From contig CAWAED010000005.1 in NCBI GenBank assembly GCA_963781105.1, forward strand, positions 1-64,000: DNA of 64,000 nucleotides, given 5' to 3'. Below, in pieces: positions 8,471 to 15,820 of this stretch. The stretch comes from Palsa-295 sp963781105 (GTDB taxonomy: Bacteria > Acidobacteriota > Terriglobia > Acidiferrales > UBA7541). Each line of letters opens with the position of its first letter. Positions within the stretch are counted from its first letter, which is position 1. The notes under the pieces are model-generated. The model was not told where the DNA came from. It saw only the letters and a list, made by a program, of their open reading frames with translations, and ran no database searches. The translations under genes and the position numbers were made by a program.

Positions 8471-8830
8471 TTACGCGCGGTTCGCCATTTTGGAAGCCAT
8501 GTGAAGTAAAAGCCTCTGGTCCTTGTCGCTCATTCGCGAGAGTGCTTTGGCAAAAGGGCGAAGTTGGGCGTCCTGCTTTTTATTGTGCGCCGGTTCTCCG
8601 TTTGAGATAGGAATATTCGGCTTCTTTACGCGCTCATCGTCTGTGAAGAGCCGGTACATCGGAATTTCTAGCGCGCGGGCCATCTTTTCGAGCGTGTCAA
8701 CGCTCGGAACTGTGTGGCCGTTTTCGACGCGCGAAATATAACAGCGCAGAAGTCCCGTACGCTTTTCAATGTCGCCTTGGCTTAGTTTCTTGGTTTCGCG
8801 AATCTCTTTGAGTTTGTCACCGATAACCAT
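8471..8830 (-). CDS. XRE-family transcriptional regulator, copy 2
   Basis: The 119-residue protein has a helix-turn-helix at about 5-60 (KLKEIRETKKLSQGDIEKRT, YISRVENGHTVPSVDTLEKM). The C-terminal part (ALSRMSDKDQRLLLHMASKM) is homologous to copy 1 at 6525-6908. A GGAGG site lies before the ATG, giving M-V-I-G like its paralogue. The gene probably arose by duplication, since about 13 bases of upstream sequence are conserved too. Function beyond DNA binding is unknown. Confidence 0.88.
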   Translation of the reverse strand: MVIGDKLKEIRETKKLSQGDIEKRTGLLRCYISRVENGHTVPSVDTLEKMARALEIPMYRLFTDDERVKKPNIPISNGEPAHNKKQDAQLRPFAKALSRMSDKDQRLLLHMASKMANRA

Positions 8831-9090
8831 TTATTTCCTCCGGCTGGAATCATACGCCTCAGGCGCTTGGGCAGCAAACGGGTCGAGCAATTAACCATCC
8901 GGATATCGTGTCGCAGTTTTCGCCATGCCCGCGGCTTCTTTTCGATGAGGTGCTGAAGACAGTCTGGCGACAGGCCTTGGTAGAGAAAGCCGATTTCGTG
9001 AAGATCGGGTGAGAACGCTATCCCGTCACCAGGAGTAAGGCGAAGCACCTGCGGCAAGTCGCATTCGTGTTCGGCCGGCAACACGATCAT
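8782..9090 (-). CDS. hypothetical protein overlapping XRE copy 2
   Basis: A 102-residue frame starting MIVLPAEHECDLPQVLRLTP looks coding in its first 60 residues (GDGIAFSPDLHEIGFLYQG, DCLQHLIEKKPRAWRKLR). It runs 49 bases into the regulator gene. An upstream in-frame ATG at 9117 would add nine residues. The overlap and a poor C-terminal end make it doubtful. No family recognised. Confidence 0.35.
   Translation of the reverse strand: MIVLPAEHECDLPQVLRLTPGDGIAFSPDLHEIGFLYQGLSPDCLQHLIEKKPRAWRKLRHDIRMVNCSTRLLPKRLRRMIPAGGNKWLSVTNSKRFAKPRN
8849..8858 (-). promoter_or_regulatory. block shared by both XRE genes, copy 2
   Basis: On the minus strand GGCGTATGATTCC lies 15 bases before the XRE copy 2 start, matching the block before copy 1 at nearly the same distance. 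It contains a TATGAT hexamer. Confidence 0.35.
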
Positions 9091-9133
9091 GGCGATCGAG
9101 CAGAATCCGAAGACCAAATCGCGATGGGCTCAG

Positions 9134-9238
9134 ATGACGCGTTCGGGGAAAAAGGTTATGCAATTTATTCAAGGCGGGCGGTACGTGGCGGTCGTAGCTG
9201 ACGGGAAAGTGATTCTATACGGCAAGCGGAGCGCTTGA
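9134..9238 (+). CDS. very small hypothetical protein (34 aa)
   Basis: The ATG opens a 34-codon frame with the compact, protein-like ending GGRYVAVVADGKVILYGKRS. Its stop TGA (9236-9238) overlaps the ATG of the next small frame (9238-9240), the arrangement of translationally coupled genes. It is basic. No family assigned. Confidence 0.35.
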   Translation: MTRSGKKVMQFIQGGRYVAVVADGKVILYGKRSA

Positions 9239-9330
9239 TGTCATTCGTTATGGACATCGAAAAGAAACGCGAAATTCCGCAGGCTGCCAAGAGTGAGCTG
9301 CTTCGCCATTCTTGGGCGAACGTTCGTTGA
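9238..9330 (+). CDS. very small hypothetical protein (30 aa)
   Basis: This 30-residue frame starts in the TGATG overlap with the preceding one and ends at TGA 9328-9330. It is polar and helical (MDIEKKREIPQAAKSELLRH). Support is limited to the overlap and composition. Confidence 0.3.
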   Translation: MSFVMDIEKKREIPQAAKSELLRHSWANVR

Positions 9331-9485
9331 TCAGCTGCCCAGCGTGCCTGCCGCCGGTACTCAGCGAAACCATTTTGATGTTTTCAAACTGCGTCCTTCG
9401 CGCCTATTGTATTCCTAAGCTGCCCGTTCAGTTGCTATGGCGAGCAGGGAGGAAACCGGAATGTGAACAGCAAGGAGTGGCGAAA

Positions 9486-9980
9486 ATGAAAAATTCACAG
9501 GAAAATGCCATTCTTGGAGAACACGGTGTACATGTAGAGATCGCGAATGCAGCGGATTATCGCAAGGCAATTTCGGCGGCGGTAAAGAAGCGTGCCTACG
9601 AAATTTACCAGCGCCATGGGAGCCGTCCGGGACAAGATCAAGAAAATTGGCACCAAGCGGAATGTGAGATCCTTGTCCCACTCACCTGCGGGATTCTAAG
9701 GTCGGAGGATGGCTACGTGGTTGAGCTTCACCTCGGCGCGCTGGCTGCGCTGAATTTGGAAAAGATTGTAGTGTGCGTCGAGCCTCACCGGCTGCTTGTG
9801 GTGGGCAAAAAAAGGCTGGCCGCCCCCTCCGGTGAAGACCCTTACGTCTACAGGTTCCACGCTTTGAAAAACGAATGCGATCCAAATAGCCCGAAGCTTC
9901 GGCAACACGGCGCGTTGCTGGAAATTGAGCTGCGGAAAGCGGGAGCGAGCAAAAAATCTGCTGCCGCCGGCAAGAAATAG
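9486..9980 (+). CDS. DUF2934-domain protein
   Basis: The 164-residue protein contains a DUF2934 segment near 30-65 (RAYEIYQRHGSRPGQDQENW, then HQAECEIL). This short domain is found mainly in Acidobacteria and some Proteobacteria, often with heat-shock-like proteins. The rest (LHLGALAALNLEKIVVCVEP, RLLVVGKKRLAAP) resembles beta-strands of an Hsp20-like fold. The tail is Lys/Ala-rich (KAGASKKSAAAGKK). ATG 9486 is chosen because AAGGAG at 9471-9476 precedes it; an upstream in-frame ATG at 9312 has no such site and adds unrelated residues. Confidence 0.7.
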   Translation: MKNSQENAILGEHGVHVEIANAADYRKAISAAVKKRAYEIYQRHGSRPGQDQENWHQAECEILVPLTCGILRSEDGYVVELHLGALAALNLEKIVVCVEPHRLLVVGKKRLAAPSGEDPYVYRFHALKNECDPNSPKLRQHGALLEIELRKAGASKKSAAAGKK

Positions 9981-10360
9981 CATTGCCGCAGAGTTTTCGC
10001 GCCCCGGCAGCGAACACGTTGAAGCAACCGCGACTCAGGGCGAGGAGTGGCGGCCAGTCGCGTGTATTTCATTCTCCTCCTGATTCTGCCTTTGGATGCC
10101 GTCTCCTCGATTCCTGACGACACAGTTCTTTCTTCGTAGCCTGTTCTGATTTCGACATTGGAGCCGCAATCTGCCAATTGGTCGGCGCACACTTTCCCTA
10201 CGCGCAGTTTCCAAAGGCAGGCGCTCTGTGCACGAACTGTGCACGAAAGGATCGTTTTCAGCCTATCGGGGTTAGCTTTTGAGCGAAAGCAGATTCCCCG
10301 ATTTGTTGTAAACGTTAGTGGTTAAAGAAAAGGAACGGAGCCGTTGGAGGCGATTGTCCG
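9981..10360. other. intergenic with a bipartite stem-loop
   Basis: About 380 bases without a credible gene. ATCGGGG (10265-10271) pairs with CCCCGAT (10296-10302), and inside it GCTTT (10275-10279) pairs with AAAGC (10286-10290) around TGAGCG. This is a two-part hairpin that could be a terminator or a recombination feature just left of the tRNA-Ala repeat. Confidence 0.4.
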
Positions 10361-10408
10361 GCTTTGCAAGCAGGGGGTCGCCGGTTCGATCCCGGCCACG
10401 TCCACCAA
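10361..10408 (+). repeat. tRNA-Ala(TGC) 3'-end direct repeat, copy 1 (att-like)
   Basis: The repeat runs from the anticodon arm (loop TTTGCAA, anticodon TGC) through the T arm (GCCGG TTCGATC CCGGC) to the acceptor strand CACGTCC plus A and CCA. The tRNA 5' half is absent. A second copy at 11471-11518 matches with two substitutions, both in the T stem and compensating each other (GCCGG/CCGGC versus ACCGG/CCGGT). Sequences diverge immediately outside the 48 bases, as expected for an attachment core. Confidence 0.8.
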
Positions 10409-10473
10409 AACTTCAGTCCTCTCCCTTCTGTAATTCACACTGCAGCTAATCTTACTCTCGCCTCTCCTTACAA

Positions 10474-10498
10474 ACAATGCTACAATGCTTACAATAGT
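10474..10498 (+). promoter_or_regulatory. three tandem ACAAT repeats before the toxin-antitoxin pair
   Basis: ACAATGC, ACAATGCTT and ACAATAGTT follow each other at about eight to nine base intervals, 25-45 bases before the antitoxin ATG. Two contain TACAAT, a good -10 hexamer. Tandem sites at this place suit autorepression by the RHH/HTH antitoxin (inference). Confidence 0.4.
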
Positions 10499-10521
10499 TA
10501 CCTTGTAGAAAGAGAGGTTCC

Positions 10522-10965
10522 ATGAGAACGACTCGCCCCGTCGTCGTCAGCATGCGTCTACCGGCAGAGAGCGGCAACCGTCTCAAGCGAATGGCCAACC
10601 GGCACGGATGGACGCCTAGCGATGCAAGCGCTCGGTTGGTTGAGGAGGGTCTCAGGAGGTCGGAATTCGCATACATCGACTTTCGCGATTCAGGTGCGGG
10701 CCGACAGTCTTACATCCAAGGGAGCACCCTAGCCGTGTGGGAAGTTTTGCTCCTCGTGCAGAGCTATCGGGCCGATGTCTCCGCGGTCGCGAGACATCTC
10801 AAATGGCCAGAAGGAAAAGTCCAGGCCGCCGTCAATTACGCGAAGGCCTTTCCAGAAGAGATCGAAGGCGCACTGTCCGAGAACGCTGCTACGGATTTTG
10901 AGGCACTGAAGCGGATGTTGCCGCAGGCCAGGGAATTCGTTTCCAGAGGGTCCTCAAAGAGGTGA
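10522..10965 (+). CDS. antitoxin: ribbon-helix-helix plus DUF433-like HTH
   Basis: The 147-residue protein begins with a ribbon-helix-helix-like part at 5-47 (VVVSMRLPAESGNRLKRMAN, then SDASARLVEEGLRR). A DUF433-type winged segment follows at about 55-115 (YIQGSTLAVWEVLLLVQSYR, DVSAVARHLKWPEGKVQAAV). DUF433 proteins are antitoxin partners of DUF5615 PIN-like toxins. The stop lies one base before the toxin ATG, which supports coupling. AGAGAGG precedes the ATG. The antitoxin presumably binds the toxin and represses the operon at the ACAAT repeats (inference). Confidence 0.78.
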   Translation: MRTTRPVVVSMRLPAESGNRLKRMANRHGWTPSDASARLVEEGLRRSEFAYIDFRDSGAGRQSYIQGSTLAVWEVLLLVQSYRADVSAVARHLKWPEGKVQAAVNYAKAFPEEIEGALSENAATDFEALKRMLPQAREFVSRGSSKR

Positions 10966-10966
10966 G

Positions 10967-11338
10967 ATGCTCAAGCTTCTCTTGGATGAGCATATCTCGC
11001 CGGCGGTCGCGGACGGTCTTCGCCGTCGCAATCGGCGGCTAGTAGTCTTTTGTTTGGTCGAATGGGAAGACGGGGAATTCTTAGGGCAGCAAGATTCCGC
11101 CTGCTTGCGACAAGCAGCGGCTCAACGGTTGACCCTTGTCACCTACGATCGGAGGACAATTCCCCCGCTGCTCAAGGCCTGGGGGGAAGAAGAGCGAAAG
11201 CACGGTGGCGTGATCTTTGTTGACGAAAAGACCATCTTGCCGTCGGATACGGGTGGCCTCATACGGAGCCTGAGTGATCTTTCGCGAAAGACCTCAAAGT
11301 GGGACTGGACTAATCGAGTCTGCTTCTTGCAGGGTTGA
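10967..11338 (+). CDS. PIN-like (DUF5615/Mut7-C type) toxin
   Basis: The 123-residue protein starts LKLLLDEHISPAVADGLRRR, with the conserved first acidic pair (DE at 7-8) of PIN-like nucleases. A later Asp occurs in LTLVTYDRRTIPPLL (near 64), and E/D residues are near 52-54. Members of this family are predicted RNases. The N-terminal LDEH and the VTYD motif are intact, so activity is plausible. It is the second gene of a two-gene cassette bounded by two tRNA-Ala fragments, consistent with stabilising a mobile segment. Confidence 0.78.
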   Translation: MLKLLLDEHISPAVADGLRRRNRRLVVFCLVEWEDGEFLGQQDSACLRQAAAQRLTLVTYDRRTIPPLLKAWGEEERKHGGVIFVDEKTILPSDTGGLIRSLSDLSRKTSKWDWTNRVCFLQG

Positions 11339-11470
11339 GTTTATGCCAACCGTGATTCCTAGAAATCCTTCTTCATGTTTTGGGACTTTGGAACATCTTT
11401 GGAGCAACCTAAGAACTGCTCGAAACCGCTAAGCGCAACCGAAGCAACGACTTACTTTGAATTTGTGCTC

Positions 11471-11518
11471 GCTTTGCAAGCAGGGGGTCACCGGTTCGAT
11501 CCCGGTCACGTCCACCAA
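11471..11518 (+). repeat. tRNA-Ala(TGC) 3'-end direct repeat, copy 2 (att-like)
   Basis: Same 48-base unit as 10361-10408, with T stem ACCGG/CCGGT. It lies 30 bases downstream of the integrase remnant's end. An overlapping minus-strand frame reads through it and ends in DVTGIEPVTPCLQS, a peptide typical of frames read backwards through a tRNA end. Confidence 0.8.
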
Positions 11519-11547
11519 TCCTTTCAATGAGTTACAATGCGTTGGCA

Positions 11548-12614
11548 TTAGTTCACTCTCTCCACTGTAGTGACTTTTGTAGTGACTCCGTGACTCCCTT
11601 GGACTGTTGCAGCTGCAATCGTCTGCTCCGTGCGAAATTTTTCGAACTTTTCCATCGCCACTCGTTTCTGTTCCGCTGCCGGGTGAACGTACCGCATGGT
11701 CATCAGAATATTGGCATGCCCCAGCAATGCGCTCAGCGTCGGCAGATCGCGCCCGAGGCCACGCCCTCGTCGCAAACGTATGGCGCAAATCGTAGAGTCG
11801 AAAATGGCCCTCTATCTTGGATCGCTTAACGGCTGCACTATGTGCTTTCTTGACACTTCCAATGGGTTTCTGGTCATCGTGGCGCGACGGAAAATGTCAT
11901 CCGTCATTGGGATGCTTCGGCGTGCTGCTTTTGTTTTCCCGTAAGGATTGAGAATCGACTTTTGCTTGAAATCGAGATTCTCAGCGCGCATCCGAAAGAC
12001 CTCTTCGGGCCGCATACCGGTATCCAAAATGATCTTTGCGATGTCCTGCAAGGGTTGGCTCGTCTCAGCCAGGTATGCAGCCTGCTCCTTGAAGTTGATC
12101 ACCCGCATAGAATCGAGTGGTTCCCGATACATCGCGACTCCCACGACAGGACTCTTTACAGCGTAGCCGCAGCGCTGTGCCTGGTGAAATAGAAGCTTGA
12201 GCGTCGTCAGGGTTCGATTTACAGTTGCGCCCGTAACGGAACGATTCTTCGCCCACTGAATCCGCTCCCGCTTTCGCGCGGACTTAAAATCCTCAACCAT
12301 CTCGCTCGTGATCTCGTCGAGGTACTTCCCGCGGAAAACCGCTTCAGTGTTTCGCAATTCAACTTGTGGAGTGCGTATGTTTTCGGTCTGTGCTGCTGCG
12401 TCGACCACTCGAGGAAGTGCTTGCAAAGGTCGTCGAACTTTGGAACCGGCCCAGGCTTCGCGAATCCCGCCCGTCGTTCCATCAAATCAATCCTGCGTCT
12501 CGACTCAGCGCGCACTGCGGCCGTCTTGTTTCGGAAGCCGGACGATTCTTGAATCCTTCGGCCTCCAAACTCAAAGACGTACCACCAAGTCTTGCCTCGG
12601 CGATAAACAGCCAT
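11548..12614 (-). pseudogene. tyrosine recombinase (phage-type integrase), frameshifted
   Basis: Three frames together make one integrase of about 355 residues. The N-terminal part starts MAVYRRGKTWWYVFEFGGRR (12614 to about 12330) and holds the arm-binding and SAM-like core. The middle frame (about 12400-11812) holds TLKLLFHQAQRCGYAVKSPV and the first catalytic Arg in DTGMRPEEVFRMRAENL, plus the beta-hairpin Lys (YGKTKAARRSIPM). The last parts carry MRHTFATRAW (HxxR box, one frame) and LLGHANILMTMRYVHP with the catalytic Tyr (another frame). All catalytic residues are visible, but at least three frame changes separate them. It sits beside the tRNA-Ala repeat it most likely used. Confidence 0.85.
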
Positions 12615-12620
12615 CCTGGG

Positions 12621-12839
12621 CTACCTCTGGTCGAACCGGTTCTCGTCCGTGCGGACTATACGCTCCGACAACCAATCGTCAAAGTCACACTGGCGGTAGC
12701 GCACACAGTTGCGGCTAATTTTTATGTAGGGAATACCTCGCTGCTGACTTCGCCACTGCGACAGAGTTTCTACTGACAAGCCAGTTTGTGCCGCAACCTC
12801 GTTGGCAGTCAGGAGGTTCGGCTGTGCGACCTGGTGAGA
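12621..12839 (-). pseudogene. excisionase-like helix-turn-helix ORF without a start codon
   Basis: The frame between stops at 12840-12842 and 12621-12623 encodes NLLTANEVAAQTGLSVETLS, then WRSQQRGIPYIKISRNCVRY and a DDWLSER tail. This is the MerR-like HTH_17 fold of excisionases and DNA-binding proteins that accompany integrases. It has no ATG, GTG or TTG before the domain, so it is either started from CTG or decayed like the neighbouring integrase. Its position directly upstream of the integrase start is the usual one. Confidence 0.6.
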
Positions 12840-12962
12840 TCATTTGCCACTTTCAAAGTTCTTCGCGAATTGAATCGGTTTCCTAATCATCTCCCAGCCC
12901 GCCTCATTTCCACTGCACGCATGAAGGTGTCCACCAATTCGAAGCAAAGGCAATCAAAGTCC

Positions 12963-13349
12963 TTAGGCGGAACGCGATTGTTCCACGCGGCGCAAAATTT
13001 CATTTGGCAATTCATCCGTTAGTACTCGTTGCAGGCATGGTGAGTTCTCGCTCAACCAGACGATCACTCCTGGCGGTGCGGCGATTTTGCAGATAGCATC
13101 AACGGCGAGGCTTGCTCGCCATCCATAGTAATCACGGCGTTTGCAATTTCGATCCCATCCAAAGAAGTGATCCGGACGTTCAGATGATCGCTTTTTCCGC
13201 AACTCAGCTTTTACTTCGTCGCGGTGCGCATGCAGTTCCTTGAGAATCGGTGCCGCCGAGCTGGGTAACCGATACCGAAGACGTTCGCCTTCGAGCGTTA
13301 GCTCCCCGCCTTGTTGCGTTATTACGGCGATGAGTTCCGACGGCGTCAT
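12963..13349 (-). CDS. protein with TubC-like N-terminal domain
   Basis: The first 50 of 128 residues (MTPSELIAVITQQGGELTLE, GERLRYRLPSSAAPILKELH, DEVKAELRK) match the TubC N-terminal docking fold, known from NRPS/PKS subunits and also from small proteins on mobile elements. The rest has a Trp-Arg segment (DYYGWRASLAVDAICKIAAP, VIVWLSENSPCLQRVL). No biosynthetic gene is near, so docking in a synthase is unlikely. It more likely belongs to the integrase-linked island. Confidence 0.6.
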   Translation of the reverse strand: MTPSELIAVITQQGGELTLEGERLRYRLPSSAAPILKELHAHRDEVKAELRKKRSSERPDHFFGWDRNCKRRDYYGWRASLAVDAICKIAAPPGVIVWLSENSPCLQRVLTDELPNEILRRVEQSRSA

Positions 13350-13716
13350 AGATCGCCCTCCAAGAAATCAGCTCGCCGAGGTTTGTTTGCTCGAGGCGAG
13401 AGTGTTCCTGTGGGTACCAAGACGATCGGCGCGGATTCTGTTAGCCGATACGTGATCGGATGTCGGTAATTCTTGTTCCGCGATTCTGCTCCGTGCGTCC
13501 GGGTAACTATTCAACGGATGGCGCGATTAGGTGCCGGACCTTCAGCGGTAACGAAGGTCGAACGACTTCAGCCGGATTAAGGCAACTGGCCACATGGGAC
13601 GAAAAAAACCTCGAAGACGCAACCCCTGCGGATGGTTCGGATTAACGCGCAAGTAGCCTGAGGCCCGGGCACGGAGCGGGTTTATACTGCGCGCTGCGTG
13701 AACGCGGGACGCGAGG
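13350..13716. other. intergenic, island edge
   Basis: About 365 bases separate the island ORFs from the catabolic region. Only short overlapping frames occur. I see no third copy of the tRNA-Ala repeat here, so the right end of the element is not fixed. Confidence 0.4.
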
Positions 13717-14910
13717 ATGGCGATGGCTAGGTTGGGTTCTCGGAATGTGGTGAATATCGAAGATCTGAGGCGATTGGCCCGCCGGCGCCTGCCGCAGGCG
13801 GTGTTCGACTATCTGGACGGCGGCGCCGCGGACGAAGTGACGCTGCGGGAAAACTGCCGCGCGTTCGAGCAGGTATTGTTACGGCCGCGGCAGGCGGTGG
13901 CTCACGAGAACTGCGATTTGCGCACCCGCGTGCTGGGGCATGACATTTCCTTTCCCGCGATGCTGGCACCCGTTGGTTACAGCCGGCTCATGCATCCCGA
14001 CGGAGAAGTGGCGGCGGCGCGCGCTGCCGGCGAGATCGGGACTGGATTCATTCTCTCGACGATCTCGGGCCACAAGATGGAGAAAGTGAAGGCGGCGTCC
14101 AGCGGGCCTGTGTGGTACCAGCTCTATCTGGTGGGAGGGCACGCAGCGGCGGAGGCGGCGATCGAGCGTGCGCGGGTGGCCGGATTTTCCGCGCTGGTAA
14201 TCACGATTGATACACCGGTGGCGGGAATGCGCGAGCGCGACGTGCGTAACGGCGTGAAAGAATTGATGGGCGACTCTCTGCTGGCGAAGATTCCGTTGCT
14301 TCCCGAACTTCTGGCGCATCCTCGATGGCTCGCTGCGTTTCTGCTCGATGGCGGGGTGCCGAAACTGGAGAACATCGTGACGCCTGGGCACGGGGCGATG
14401 CTGATGACGGATGTGGCGGCTGCGTTGGCGAGGGCCGTTGTGACCTGGGAGGACTTACGTTGGTTGCGCAAGGTGTGGGGCGCGCCGATCGTCGTGAAGG
14501 GTGTACTGACGGGCGACGACGCGCGACGGGCGATCGACGAGGGCGCCAACGGCGTGGTGGTATCCAATCATGGGGGCCGGCAACTGGATGGCGTGGCGCC
14601 TACGTTGCGTGCTTTGCCGGAAATTGTTGCGGCGGTGAATGGGCAAGCGGAAGTGCTGATGGATGGAGGTGTTCGCCGCGGCTCCGACATCGTGAAAGCG
14701 ATTTGCATGGGAGCGCGAGCCGTGCTGGTGGGGCGTGCATACGCGTATGGGCTCGGCGCCGCGGGGCACGCAGGAGTCGCGCGAGCGCTCGAGATATTAC
14801 GGTCTGACGTGGAGCGAACTGTAAGGCTGCTCGGTTGCGCGTCGGTGGCGGAACTGAATTCTTCGCTGGTGGAGGTGCCGGAAGGCTGGTGCGCGAAGCG
14901 TCGCGCGTAA
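13717..14910 (+). CDS. FMN-dependent alpha-hydroxy-acid dehydrogenase/oxidase (L-lactate dehydrogenase-like)
   Basis: This 397-residue TIM-barrel flavoenzyme oxidises an L-2-hydroxy acid to the 2-oxo acid. Visible landmarks are FDYLDGGAADEVTLREN near 30-45, APVGYSRLMHPDGE near 90, and the Tyr in VWYQLYLVG. Further on are the Arg in DTPVAGMRERDVRNG, the Lys in APIVVKGVLTGDDARR, the catalytic His in VVSNHGGRQLDG, and the FMN phosphate loop DGGVRRGSDIVKAICMGA. Length is typical for LldD/glycolate oxidase/mandelate dehydrogenase. Which acid it uses cannot be read from the sequence. L-lactate is plausible because the fucose route coded further along yields lactate. It lacks an obvious membrane-anchoring loop. 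Confidence 0.9.
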   Translation: MAMARLGSRNVVNIEDLRRLARRRLPQAVFDYLDGGAADEVTLRENCRAFEQVLLRPRQAVAHENCDLRTRVLGHDISFPAMLAPVGYSRLMHPDGEVAAARAAGEIGTGFILSTISGHKMEKVKAASSGPVWYQLYLVGGHAAAEAAIERARVAGFSALVITIDTPVAGMRERDVRNGVKELMGDSLLAKIPLLPELLAHPRWLAAFLLDGGVPKLENIVTPGHGAMLMTDVAAALARAVVTWEDLRWLRKVWGAPIVVKGVLTGDDARRAIDEGANGVVVSNHGGRQLDGVAPTLRALPEIVAAVNGQAEVLMDGGVRRGSDIVKAICMGARAVLVGRAYAYGLGAAGHAGVARALEILRSDVERTVRLLGCASVAELNSSLVEVPEGWCAKRRA

Positions 14911-15026
14911 ACGAACGCGAGCGCTTTCGACTTCGTCGACGCGCCTGAAGCGGAAAACATACCCTTTCGCCACGCGCACCAGGCGGTTTTGGAAAATCGG
15001 CGGAATACGTTTCGCTGTCGCCGCTT

Positions 15027-15791
15027 CTAGCGATTGGGTCCCAGTGCGTACAAGCCCCCTTCAACAAGAATTGTCTGTCCGGTACATGCGGTGGCAGCGG
15101 AAGCCAGGAAAAATGCCACTTCGGCGCATTCGGCAACTGTCGCCAGCCTTTGCAACGGCGTCGCGCCTGCTTCGGCATTGAACGCGGAATCGGAATCAGG
15201 ACGTCCTGCGAATTGCGTGCGGATAAGACCCGGGGAAATCGCATTGACACGAATCTCCGGTGCTAGCGCACGCGCAAGCGATTTAGTCATGGTAAGCACG
15301 CCTGCTTTGGCGGCCGCGTAAGCGAGCGAGCTTCCTACTCCGGCGGAACCTGCGACGGACGCAACGTTTACAATGGAGGCGCCGGGCTCCTTCCGCAGCA
15401 GCGGCACCGTCGCTCGAACACAATAGAAAACAGCTCGCAGATTGATCTGGAAGGTCTGGTCCCAGATTTCGTCGGTCAGTTCGTCCAGATTGCGATGCGG
15501 TACACACGTGCTCCAACCCGCGTTGTTGACCAGCACATCCAGGCGCCCGAATTCGCGCTCGACTCGCGCGACCATGCCGCGCACTTCCGCATCCTTCGAA
15601 ACGTCGGTCTGAATCGAAATCGCCGTTCCTCCTGCCGAGCGAATCTGCGAGACCAGGCCTTCCGCCGCCTGGCGCGAGTGGCGATAGTTCACAGCGACCT
15701 TGGCGCCGTCGCGCGCGAACCTTTCCACCATGGCGCGGCCAATGCCGCTGCTCGAGCCGGTTACGAGCGCCACGCGCCCTTCCATTGTCAT
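15027..15791 (-). CDS. SDR-family NAD(P)-dependent oxidoreductase (FabG-like)
   Basis: This classical short-chain dehydrogenase has 254 residues: TGSSSGIGRAM nucleotide loop at 11-20, NNAGWS near 89, catalytic Ser in NVASVAGSAGV and YAAAK (Tyr and Lys near 158-162). The Pro-Gly motif INAISPGLIRTQF and the C-terminal GQTILVEGG are also present. It is the last gene of a five-gene minus-strand operon (IclR, MaoC, solute-binding protein, MaoC, SDR), with 29 bases to the preceding MaoC. A role in oxidising a 3-hydroxyacyl-CoA made by the MaoC proteins fits the context (inference). Confidence 0.9.
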   Translation of the reverse strand: MTMEGRVALVTGSSSGIGRAMVERFARDGAKVAVNYRHSRQAAEGLVSQIRSAGGTAISIQTDVSKDAEVRGMVARVEREFGRLDVLVNNAGWSTCVPHRNLDELTDEIWDQTFQINLRAVFYCVRATVPLLRKEPGASIVNVASVAGSAGVGSSLAYAAAKAGVLTMTKSLARALAPEIRVNAISPGLIRTQFAGRPDSDSAFNAEAGATPLQRLATVAECAEVAFFLASAATACTGQTILVEGGLYALGPNR

Positions 15792-15820
15792 TTTCGTTGG
15801 GCTCCCTGCTGCGGCGGCGA

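Noticed and set aside
10361..10407. Intact tRNA-Ala gene
   Set aside because: The 26 bases before the anticodon arm do not form a D arm and do not pair with the CACGTCC acceptor strand, so only the 3' part is present.
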